DNA of 7,219 nucleotides from an uncultured Christensenellaceae bacterium (lineage in GTDB: Bacteria; Bacillota; Clostridia; Christensenellales; Borkfalkiaceae): contig CAJUKJ010000032.1 in the NCBI GenBank assembly GCA_910587365.1, positions 1-7,219 of the forward strand. Reading direction: 5' to 3'. The position numbers and the translations under genes are program-made. Each line of letters starts with the position of its first letter. Position 1 is the stretch's first letter. Positions 1 through 4,617 of the stretch are shown piece after piece. The notes beneath the pieces were generated by a model. It made no database searches and had not been told where the DNA came from. It was given only the letters and a program-made list of their open reading frames with translations.

Positions 1-519
1 TGCACAACTGAAAGTATAAATGTAACTATCAAAACTAATATTCATTTTATATTTTTTGAATTGCGATTTCTTTTTTATCTTAAAGCCATTATTTGTAAGT
101 AATCTATTTGATGCAATATTATCTTGTGCAACTTCCGCAGTTATTTCAATGCCACCATTGTTGCGTATCCAAGTAACGATTAACGTCAACAGTTCTGAAC
201 CAAATCTTTTTCTCCAATAGTTCTTATGAATACAATATCCTATATCAAATATTTCCTTTTTTTCGTCAGGGAAAATGCAAGCAGAACCTATTATCTCATT
301 AGAACCGTTTAGCACAACTGTTAAATAATATCCGTCGGGATTATTTTCAAGACCATCAAGTGCTTTTTGGAAATCGCTATCAACATATTCCACCGTCGGG
401 TCGCTCATATATTTGCCATTCACTTCGTCAAACCACATTTCAGTAAGATATGGCAGGTCTTTTTTTTTATAATTCCGTACAGTTATTCTTGAAGAAATAA
501 GTGGCTTCTCTATTAGCAT
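1..519 (-). CDS. GNAT-family N-acetyltransferase (RimJ/RimL-like), C-terminus cut by window edge
   Basis: The reading frame is open for 173 codons from ATG at 519 to the left edge, with no stop reached. The protein begins MLIEKPLISSRITVRNY, the typical start of acetyltransferases that transfer acetyl from acetyl-CoA to an amine (Acetyltransf_3/RimJ-like). The acetyl-CoA loop (motif A) lies near residues 95-112: GYCIHKNYWRKRFGSELL. A second conserved patch, AQDNIASNRLLTNNGFK (about 131-147), is the usual N-A-S-x-x-L...GF block. Residue 105 is Arg where this loop normally has Gly. An AGGGAG ribosome binding site (528-533) sits 8 bases before the ATG. The gene has its own promoter at 560-588. 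Codons are AT-rich (AGA, ATA, TTA), unlike the core of the window. The substrate cannot be told; small-molecule or antibiotic modification and protein N-terminal acetylation are all possible. Confidence 0.9.
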   Translation of the reverse strand, partial: MLIEKPLISSRITVRNYKKKDLPYLTEMWFDEVNGKYMSDPTVEYVDSDFQKALDGLENNPDGYYLTVVLNGSNEIIGSACIFPDEKKEIFDIGYCIHKNYWRKRFGSELLTLIVTWIRNNGGIEITAEVAQDNIASNRLLTNNGFKIKKKSQFKKYKMNISFDSYIYTFSCA

Positions 520-559
520 TGTGAATGCTCCCTGTTAAATTACTGTTTATAGCTATGTT

Positions 560-588
560 ATTATACAATAATTAAATGAACAAGTAAA
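560..588 (-). promoter_or_regulatory. Sigma-A-type promoter for the acetyltransferase
   Basis: On the minus strand, TTTACT (588-583) and TATAAT (565-560) are separated by exactly 17 bases. The -10 is a perfect match and the -35 matches 4 of 6. The predicted transcript starts near 553, giving a leader of roughly 30-35 bases before the ATG at 519. Confidence 0.65.
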
Positions 589-602
589 GCAAAAGCGCAC
601 TG

Positions 603-663
603 CCTTGCTTGCAAGGTAGGGTACGCTATACTTATATAGACTTATGTGGAAAAACTCCATATA
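603..663. repeat. Two small inverted repeats between the minus-strand genes
   Basis: CCTTGC-TT-GCAAGG (603-616) is a perfect 6-bp palindrome. TATGTGGA-AAAAC-TCCATATA (643-663) pairs over 8 bp with one wobble. Neither is followed by a T-run on the minus strand, so they are poor intrinsic terminators for the 70-residue gene upstream. Apart from these and the acetyltransferase promoter, I see nothing in 520-689. Confidence 0.35.
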
Positions 664-689
664 GGAACTTCGGTAATGCCGCGGGATGT

Positions 690-902
690 TTAATTTTTGC
701 CGCTTGCGCGAACTCTGTTTGAAATACGTTCGTGCCGCTCGATTACGCTTGCCATAACGTTGCCGCCATAATTTTCTGGCGCAGGGGGCGGCGGCTGCTT
801 CTGGATTTCTGGTTCCGCGGAGGGGGTATTGGCGGCTTCGGTTTTGTTGGAAAATCCTTCCAAAGCCTTCAATATATTCAAAAGTGCAAATTTTTCCGTA
901 AT
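690..902 (-). CDS. Small proline-rich hypothetical protein, probable ATT start codon
   Basis: Unrecognised 70-residue protein. The start is unusual: AAAAGGAGG (916-908), TTTTT, then ATT (902-900), giving (M)TEKFALLNILKALEG. The alternative start, TTG at 881, gives 63 residues but has no ribosome binding site and would discard an in-frame helix-like N-terminus. The sipL-like gene in this window uses the same GGAGG-TTTTT-start layout with ATG, which supports 902 as the start. The protein has a short amphipathic N-terminus, a low-complexity linker with a PPPPAP stretch (about residues 36-41), and a basic helical C-terminus (MASVIERHERISNRVR, about 50-65). There is no signal peptide or membrane segment. 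It is divergent from the lipoprotein gene at 1063. A coding sequence is well supported by the ribosome binding site; the function is unknown. Confidence 0.7.
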   Translation of the reverse strand: MTEKFALLNILKALEGFSNKTEAANTPSAEPEIQKQPPPPAPENYGGNVMASVIERHERISNRVRASGKN

Positions 903-949
903 AAAAACCTCCTTTTAATAAATTTTCGTTAAAATCAAGCCGAAATTTA

Positions 950-978
950 TTGCTTAAACTTTTCGATTAGTATATAAT
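950..978 (+). promoter_or_regulatory. Sigma-A-type promoter of the large lipoprotein gene
   Basis: TTGCTT (950-955) and a perfect TATAAT (973-978) are spaced by 17 bases. Transcription would start near 985, leaving a leader of about 78 bases that contains two hairpins. Confidence 0.65.
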
Positions 979-989
979 AAATAGAGCTA

Positions 990-1038
990 AAAAGCCGTAG
1001 TTCGGCTTTTCGGCTGTAAAACGCAAGATTTACGGTCG
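990..1038 (+). promoter_or_regulatory. Structured 5' leader with two abutting hairpins and an alternative pairing
   Basis: Hairpin 1 is AAAAGCCG (990-997) with CGGCTTTT (1003-1010), 8 perfect pairs and a 5-base loop. Hairpin 2 follows with no gap: CGGCTGTAAA (1011-1020) with TTTACGGTCG (1029-1038), 10 pairs including two wobbles. AGCCG (993-997) can pair with CGGCT at 1003-1007 or with the second CGGCT at 1011-1015, which would open hairpin 2. Hairpin 1 ends in only four T. The arrangement fits an attenuator or RNA switch but matches no riboswitch family I recognise. Hairpin 1 read on the minus strand is followed by TTTTT. Confidence 0.45.
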
Positions 1039-1062
1039 ATAACCTCTTTTGGAGTTTTTAAT

Positions 1063-3321
1063 ATGCGTAAGATTTTTAATAAAATTATATGCTTTACGGC
1101 AGTTTCTGTTGCAACGCTGGGTATTTTTTCCGCTTCGGCGTGCAGTAACCAGAATAAAGGCAAGTTGCCCGATTACGTTTCATCAAACAATGAAGCCGTT
1201 TCAAACGGCGGCTTTGCCGTCGAAAAGGACGATTACGTTTACTTTATCAACGGTAAAGAGGTAAACACCGCGGACAACACTTTCGGCAACGTCGTAAAGG
1301 GCGCGGTTATGCGCATTTCCAAGGATAACCTTTCAAACCGCAATTACTCGGAAGTCGACACCGTCGTTCCCCAGATAGCATATTCAGGCAATTACAACGC
1401 CGGTCTGTTTATTTACGGCGATTATGTTTATTATGCAACCCCTTCGACCGACAAAAACAGCGACGGCGAGGTTCAGAATTCCGTTCTTGCTTTCAAGCGC
1501 ACTAAGCTTGACGGCACCGATACTACGAAGAACTACTTTGTACAGTATCCCGATAACAGCATTCAGTACCGCTATGTTTCAAACGAAGAGGGTAAAGTAT
1601 ATCTTATGTACGTTGCAACGAATGAAAATCTTTACGGTACAAGCTGTACCAACCTTCACTCGTACAACGTTGAAACGGGCGAAAACACCCTGCTTGCATA
1701 TAACGTTGACAGCGTTATGTTCGACAGTACCGACGTTACGAACACGCGCGTCTACTATACTATGAAGGTTACCGACTTCGTTCTCGGCACAACCTCGTCT
1801 AACTACAACCAGATATGGACGGTAGAGGCGGACGATACCACCCCCAACGAATACGATTTCTCCGATATAGAGGACTACGACGCAGAAGAAAATCCCCTTT
1901 ACGTCAACTGCGGAACGCTTGTTTTCGACGGTATAGGCAAGGTTGAAGGAATGACCGAAAGCGTAACCCAGTTCAACAGCAAGGAAGAGGGTGCGGGCAG
2001 CGTTGACAGAAGCGCGTATAAGTATACCCTTTCAAACTATCAGAACGATACGCTTTTCTACACCCGCACCAGTACCGAAAACGACACCGCTATGTTGTTT
2101 ACGGCAAAACAGGACGATATCCTTAAAAGCGATTGGAAGCCCGTTGCCGGCAATCCCTCTTATACAGACTGCCTTATCAGGGACAGCTCTTCGGCAAGCT
2201 CGTATACCTATCTTTTCAACGACGGCGAGCTGGACGAGGTTCTTATCCTTGACAGTACGGGAATAATCAAGTCCAAAGTCGAAAACGGAAAGCTATTAAC
2301 TTCAAAAGACAACAACGGAACGTTCGACAAGTCGTTCAATATGACTGACGACGGACAGGCAACGCTTCTATTCCTTGACGAACAGTCCCACTATATATAT
2401 TATTCGCTTTCGGGCGGCAACGGCTACACCGTTAACCGTTTATGCTATGACGGTAGCTACGGCAACTATAACGGTTTGCCCGTGGAAACAGTTGTAAACG
2501 ATTATACGCCCATACGCATTCTCGACCTCGACGCGGCAAGCGACTGGTATAAACCCGAATTGATAGAAGGTCAGCTTTTGTTCCCCACACAGACGAACAA
2601 TATGACTGAATACGTCTACGTTATGGCTTGCGACTTGCGCAAGGATAAGGCAAGTGCGGAGGTTATGAACAACCCCGATGTAGATAAGCTTCTTAACGAA
2701 AGATATGAGGGTATAAGCGAAAAAATCGGGGAAGTAGACGAAACTGTCTATGAAAACCTGCAAAACGCATTGCGTTACGCGCTGTACACTAACGACGCCG
2801 ACTATATAGATACGCTCAACAAAGCTTACGCCGATATCCTCGACTACGATGAAGAGCATTTCTGGTCTAAGCAGTCAGTTGCAAAGTATAAGGAATTTGT
2901 TGCAGCCTCCGAAAGCGGGGAATGGAGCGAATATTCCGATACGGTAAAAGTAAACGGTAAAGACGTTGCCGCAAACAAGCTTGATTTCTACTATTCGCTT
3001 CTCGGCAAAATGAACGAAGCGGACGCGGAAGCTTACGATACTCTTTTAAAAACGACTTATTTGCAGGGCTGGCCCGAAAAGGAAGGCACCTGGTTTGAAA
3101 ATCTTTCAACGGGGGCAAAAGTCGGCTTTATAATCGGCGTAGTTGCAGGTGGGCTTATCGTCATAGCCGCTGCGGTTATAATTACCCTCATAATTATCAA
3201 AAAACGCAAAAAGAAGATGCCTGTTTACAATAAAAAGCGTATCAAGGTCGATACCACTGACGATAAGAATATCGACGTATATTCCGATGAGGAGCGCGCT
3301 CCCGATTCCTCGGACAATTAA
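1063..3321 (+). CDS. Large lipoprotein with beta-rich ectodomain and C-terminal membrane anchor
   Basis: The 752-residue protein starts at ATG 1063, with GGAG at 1051-1054, 8 bases upstream. Residues 1-26 form a signal peptide (basic MRKIFNK, hydrophobic core) ending in the lipobox SASAC, so Cys27 should be lipidated and the protein exported. Residues about 55-520 carry recurring aromatic beta-strand motifs: DDYVYF (56-61), GDYVYY (119-124), GKVYL (177-181), TRVYYT (228-233), DTLFYT (329-334), HYIYYS (443-448). This looks like a propeller of the DUF5050 type. Residues about 535-680 look helical and acidic. Residues 687-712 are one hydrophobic span rich in Gly, Ile, Val and Ala, followed by the stop-transfer patch KKRKKK (713-718) and a polar 34-residue tail, presumably cytoplasmic. 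It would thus be anchored at both ends. No catalytic motif is visible; it may be an envelope sensor or scaffold. It appears monocistronic. Confidence 0.9.
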   Translation: MRKIFNKIICFTAVSVATLGIFSASACSNQNKGKLPDYVSSNNEAVSNGGFAVEKDDYVYFINGKEVNTADNTFGNVVKGAVMRISKDNLSNRNYSEVDTVVPQIAYSGNYNAGLFIYGDYVYYATPSTDKNSDGEVQNSVLAFKRTKLDGTDTTKNYFVQYPDNSIQYRYVSNEEGKVYLMYVATNENLYGTSCTNLHSYNVETGENTLLAYNVDSVMFDSTDVTNTRVYYTMKVTDFVLGTTSSNYNQIWTVEADDTTPNEYDFSDIEDYDAEENPLYVNCGTLVFDGIGKVEGMTESVTQFNSKEEGAGSVDRSAYKYTLSNYQNDTLFYTRTSTENDTAMLFTAKQDDILKSDWKPVAGNPSYTDCLIRDSSSASSYTYLFNDGELDEVLILDSTGIIKSKVENGKLLTSKDNNGTFDKSFNMTDDGQATLLFLDEQSHYIYYSLSGGNGYTVNRLCYDGSYGNYNGLPVETVVNDYTPIRILDLDAASDWYKPELIEGQLLFPTQTNNMTEYVYVMACDLRKDKASAEVMNNPDVDKLLNERYEGISEKIGEVDETVYENLQNALRYALYTNDADYIDTLNKAYADILDYDEEHFWSKQSVAKYKEFVAASESGEWSEYSDTVKVNGKDVAANKLDFYYSLLGKMNEADAEAYDTLLKTTYLQGWPEKEGTWFENLSTGAKVGFIIGVVAGGLIVIAAAVIITLIIIKKRKKKMPVYNKKRIKVDTTDDKNIDVYSDEERAPDSSDN

Positions 3322-3338
3322 AATTCAATAAAAATTTG

Positions 3339-3364
3339 CCCCCTTGTGCATAAGCGCAGGGGGG
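3339..3364 (+). terminator. GC-rich hairpin after the large lipoprotein gene (terminator-like)
   Basis: CCCCC-T-TGTGC (3339-3349) pairs with GCGCA-GGGGG (3354-3363) around an ATAA loop, with one bulged T. It lies 18 bases after the stop codon, the right place for a terminator, but GTTACG follows instead of a T-run. On the minus strand it is followed by a T-rich stretch, though no minus-strand gene is present. Confidence 0.45.
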
Positions 3365-3432
3365 TTACGCATATTAATCGCTGAAAGACCCAAAATTTTT
3401 CAAAATAAGCGTAAATTTGCTTGTAAAAACAG

Positions 3433-3461
3433 TTTACAAATGCTTTAAATATTAATATAAT
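3433..3461 (+). promoter_or_regulatory. Near-consensus sigma-A promoter of the zinc-ribbon gene
   Basis: TTTACA (3433-3438) and TATAAT (3456-3461) are 17 bases apart, 11 of 12 consensus positions, which predicts strong vegetative expression. The leader to the ATG at 3525 is about 55 bases. A second TATTAT (3496-3501) has no good -35. Confidence 0.75.
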
Positions 3462-3524
3462 GTTACCACAAAAAAGCATAGTACGGCATAGGCTATATTA
3501 TACGGGAATTTGGAGAGATGAATT

Positions 3525-4019
3525 ATGGTTAAATACGTTAAATGTCCCAGATGCGAATTGAACTACATCGACGAAGAAAAACAGGAATATTGCGACGTCT
3601 GCATTGCGGAATTAAAGGGAAATAAATTACAGTTCGCCGACCTTGACGACGAGGTTTATGAAGAGCTTGAAGAAATCGAGCAGTCCGAAGTTTGCCCTGT
3701 CTGCGGCGTTAACACTATGCGCTACGGCGAAAAGATGTGCGAAGCGTGCAAGAAGGAGAGCGAGTACAGCGAAGAGGAAGAGATTGATATAGAAAAGGAC
3801 GAGGTCTGGAAGAACTATATCGACGACGAGGACGACGGCGACCTTACCATAGACGACGAAACCTTGCAGGAAGAGCTTGACGCGGAGTTTGAAGAAGAGG
3901 AAGAACAGAGCGAATCCGAAGACGATTTCTTTGACGACGAGCTTGATTCGCTTTCCGAGCTTGAAGACGACGAGTACGACGACGATGACGATGATGATGA
4001 AGACGACGATGACTTCTAA
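3525..4019 (+). CDS. Small protein with two zinc ribbons and a poly-acidic tail
   Basis: The 164-residue protein starts at ATG 3525, with GGAGAG upstream. An ATG at 3518 is out of frame. Two four-Cys modules are visible: C7-x2-C10...C23-x2-C26 (begins CPRC, ends CDVC) and C57-x2-C60...C72-x2-C75 (begins CPVC, ends CEAC). Each would bind one zinc ion. Residues from about 77 to the end are dominated by Asp and Glu, ending in a run of Asp with one Glu and a final Phe; about 44% of the whole protein is acidic. There is no signal peptide or membrane segment, so it should be cytoplasmic. Zinc ribbons usually bind nucleic acid or proteins, and poly-acidic tails can mimic DNA/RNA, bind basic partners or metals, as in the tail of the RNA polymerase delta subunit, but no delta N-terminal domain is seen here. 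The function is unknown. It sits upstream of veg but is separated from it by many hairpins. Confidence 0.88.
   Translation: MVKYVKCPRCELNYIDEEKQEYCDVCIAELKGNKLQFADLDDEVYEELEEIEQSEVCPVCGVNTMRYGEKMCEACKKESEYSEEEEIDIEKDEVWKNYIDDEDDGDLTIDDETLQEELDAEFEEEEEQSESEDDFFDDELDSLSELEDDEYDDDDDDDEDDDDF
3978..4013 (+). repeat. In-frame GAY (Asp/Glu) triplet tract
   Basis: Twelve consecutive codons are GAC, GAT or one GAA, encoding the acidic end of the zinc-ribbon protein. GAT and GAC are mixed rather than pure, so slippage would be limited, but any slippage by whole triplets keeps the frame. Confidence 0.7.
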
Positions 4020-4024
4020 ATGGG

Positions 4025-4067
4025 TCACGAAAATTTACTTCTATTCTGCGAAGTAAATTTTCCGTGA
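4025..4067. repeat. Long stem-loop 1 of the intergenic cluster
   Basis: TCACGAAAATTTACTTC (4025-4041) pairs with GAAGTAAATTTTCCGTGA (4050-4067): 17 pairs with a single bulged C and an 8-base loop. It begins 5 bases after the stop of the zinc-ribbon gene. No T-run follows. Confidence 0.75.
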
Positions 4068-4070
4068 TTT

Positions 4071-4090
4071 GAAAGGCTTTGCCTTTCTTT
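4071..4090 (+). terminator. Stem-loop 2, likely intrinsic terminator
   Basis: GAAAGGC-TTT-GCCTTTC (4071-4087) is a perfect 7-bp hairpin followed by TTT. It is the most terminator-like element after the zinc-ribbon gene, although the 3-base loop is tight and the T-run short. Confidence 0.45.
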
Positions 4091-4131
4091 GTGTGATATT
4101 AAGGGCAAACTTAATAATATAATCACACAAA
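4088..4131. repeat. Stem-loop 3 of the intergenic cluster
   Basis: TTTGTGTGAT (4088-4097) pairs with ATCACACAAA (4122-4131), 10 perfect pairs. Inside, ATTAAG (4098-4103) pairs with CTTAAT (4110-4115), leaving an asymmetric 6-base bulge on the 3' side (4116-4121) and a GGCAAA loop. Confidence 0.7.
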
Positions 4132-4137
4132 TTCATT

Positions 4138-4166
4138 CTGCTGAGGCGGCGAAGCCGCAAATGCAG
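4138..4166. repeat. Stem-loop 4 of the intergenic cluster
   Basis: An inner GC-rich hairpin GCGGC-GAA-GCCGC (4146-4158) is flanked by an outer CTGC (4138-4141) / GCAG (4163-4166) pairing, with an internal loop of four bases on each side. Confidence 0.55.
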
Positions 4167-4168
4167 TC

Positions 4169-4199
4169 TGCCTGACAAAAAGCGCGGTTTTTGTCGGCA
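4169..4199. repeat. Stem-loop 5 of the intergenic cluster, overlapping the veg -35
   Basis: TGCC-T-GACAAAAA (4169-4181) pairs with TTTTTGTCGGCA (4188-4199): 12 pairs, one bulged T, loop GCGCGG. Its 3' arm contains the TTGTCG proposed as the veg -35 element. Confidence 0.65.
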
Positions 4200-4219
4200 A
4201 CGTGAACTATTAATAAAAT
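4191..4219 (+). promoter_or_regulatory. Candidate sigma-A promoter of veg
   Basis: TTGTCG (4191-4196) and TAAAAT (4214-4219) are 17 bases apart, matching 4/6 and 5/6. The predicted start near 4226 would place the hairpin at 4225-4253 at the very 5' end of the mRNA. Bacillus subtilis veg is known for a strong vegetative promoter, which fits. Confidence 0.5.
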
Positions 4220-4224
4220 TTTCA

Positions 4225-4276
4225 ATGCACCCGACGGTATAAGTCGGGTGCATAATTTTACCGAAAATTGGTAAAA
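4225..4276 (+). promoter_or_regulatory. Two hairpins in the veg leader
   Basis: ATGCACCCGAC (4225-4235) pairs perfectly with GTCGGGTGCAT (4243-4253) around a 7-base loop, followed by AATTTTA. This could terminate read-through from upstream or stabilise the 5' end of veg mRNA. A second hairpin, TTTTACC (4256-4262) with GGTAAAA (4270-4276), 7 pairs, ends 8 bases before the veg ATG and may control ribosome access. The first hairpin's T-rich tail is part of the second, so the two compete. Confidence 0.5.
4230..4262 (+). repeat. Upstream module, copy 1 (veg)
   Basis: CCCGACGGT (4230-4238), then CGGG (4245-4248), then CATAATTTTACC (4251-4262). The same order of blocks recurs upstream of the sipL-like gene at 4560-4585: CCCGACGGT, CGGG, CATAATATAACC. 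The copies differ mainly by extra bases around the CGGG block here. Confidence 0.5.
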
Positions 4277-4284
4277 ATAATTTT

Positions 4285-4533
4285 ATGATTAAGGTAAACA
4301 CAACAATTAAATCAATAAAGGATATGATTACAAGCCTAAACCAAAAACCCGTGACGGTAAAGTTAAACCTCGGCAGGAACAAGTTTGTTACCTTTACGGC
4401 TACGCTAAGCGGAATTTATCCGTCGCTTTTCACTGTCAATCCCGACGACAAAAATTTCCTTGGCAAAACGGCGTACTCCTATTCTGAAATCCTCTGCGGA
4501 AGGGTTAAAATTTCGGAAAGGGCGGCTGAATAA
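4285..4533 (+). CDS. veg: Veg family protein
   Basis: The 82-residue protein closely follows the Veg pattern. SIKDMITSLNQKPVTVKLNL corresponds to the N-terminal DIK...L.K.....N.G block of Bacillus subtilis Veg. IYPSLFTV and TAYSYSEIL correspond to its YPSVFVI and SYSYADIL. The length agrees with the family (about 80-90 residues). Veg is a small, abundant cytoplasmic protein with an SH3-like barrel; in B. subtilis it has been linked to biofilm regulation and spore outgrowth, but its molecular role is not settled. ATG 4285 is the only start that keeps the family N-terminus, yet no Shine-Dalgarno sequence precedes it. An in-frame ATG at 4324 has AAAGGA too close in front and would truncate the fold. 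It is followed by sipL-like, the gene order known in other Clostridia. Confidence 0.9.
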   Translation: MIKVNTTIKSIKDMITSLNQKPVTVKLNLGRNKFVTFTATLSGIYPSLFTVNPDDKNFLGKTAYSYSEILCGRVKISERAAE

Positions 4534-4543
4534 CCGCCCTTTT
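4517..4543 (+). terminator. Intrinsic terminator overlapping the end of veg
   Basis: AAAGGGCGG (4517-4525) pairs with CCGCCCTTT (4534-4542), 9 perfect pairs, with an 8-base loop and TTTT at the 3' side. The 5' arm encodes the last residues of Veg and the loop contains its stop codon (4531-4533). It separates veg from the sipL-like gene. Confidence 0.8.
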
Positions 4544-4554
4544 AAAATTTATGA

Positions 4555-4581
4555 ATATTCCCGACGGTGCGGGCATAATAT
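4555..4581 (+). promoter_or_regulatory. Predicted sigma-E (mother-cell) promoter of the sipL-like gene
   Basis: ATATT (4555-4559) and CATAATAT (4574-4581) fit the sigma-E pattern (ATA, 16-18 bases, CATAnnnT) with 16 bases after ATA. The spacer is itself CCCG-ACGGTG-CGGG. The predicted start near 4588 leaves a 30-base leader. SipL of Clostridioides difficile is made in the mother cell under sigma-E, so the match is expected. A perfect TATAAT at 4589-4594 has no -35 at 17 bases. Confidence 0.55.
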
Positions 4582-4585
4582 AACC
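4560..4585 (+). repeat. Upstream module, copy 2 (sipL-like)
   Basis: CCCGACGGT (4560-4568), CGGG (4570-4573) and CATAATATAACC (4574-4585) repeat the block order seen before veg at 4230-4262. The last block is identical at 10 of 12 positions. Confidence 0.5.
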
Positions 4586-4617
4586 TTGTATAATCGGCTG
4601 TGCCGAGGGAGGTTTTT

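Noticed and set aside
879..881. TTG as the start of the small minus-strand protein
   Set aside because: No purine-rich site precedes it, while a perfect one is placed for the in-frame ATT at 902. It remains the fallback if ATT initiation is not accepted.
732..932. Plus-strand reading frame of 66 codons opposite the small minus-strand gene
   Set aside because: No ribosome binding site and an unnatural composition (Arg/Trp/Phe-rich); it is the antisense shadow of the minus-strand gene.
3518..3520. ATG just before the zinc-ribbon gene start
   Set aside because: It is out of frame with the CPRC-containing protein and too close to the ribosome binding site.
3627..4028. Minus-strand frame of 133 codons resembling a membrane protein
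   Set aside because: Its Val/Ile/Phe runs are the complement of the GAC/GAA codons of the acidic tail; no ribosome binding site.
4025..4199. CRISPR array or tRNA cluster
   Set aside because: The stem-loops have different sequences, so there is no repeated unit with spacers, and none shows a tRNA cloverleaf or conserved T-loop.
4140..4260. Known riboswitch upstream of veg
   Set aside because: No conserved core of a class I can recognise is present; the hairpins are simple stems without junction motifs.
4041..4382. Minus-strand frame across the hairpin cluster
   Set aside because: It runs through stem-loops and into veg on the opposite strand; it has no plausible start signals or protein-like composition.
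4589..4594. Perfect TATAAT as a sigma-A -10 for the sipL-like gene
   Set aside because: The bases 17 upstream (GGTGCG) do not resemble a -35 and there is no TGn extension; the sigma-E match just upstream is better. Weak vegetative use cannot be excluded.
4600..4617. GTG start that would add six residues to the sipL-like protein
   Set aside because: The ribosome binding site AGGGAGG (4606-4612) lies after the GTG and 5 bases before ATG 4618, so ATG is the start.
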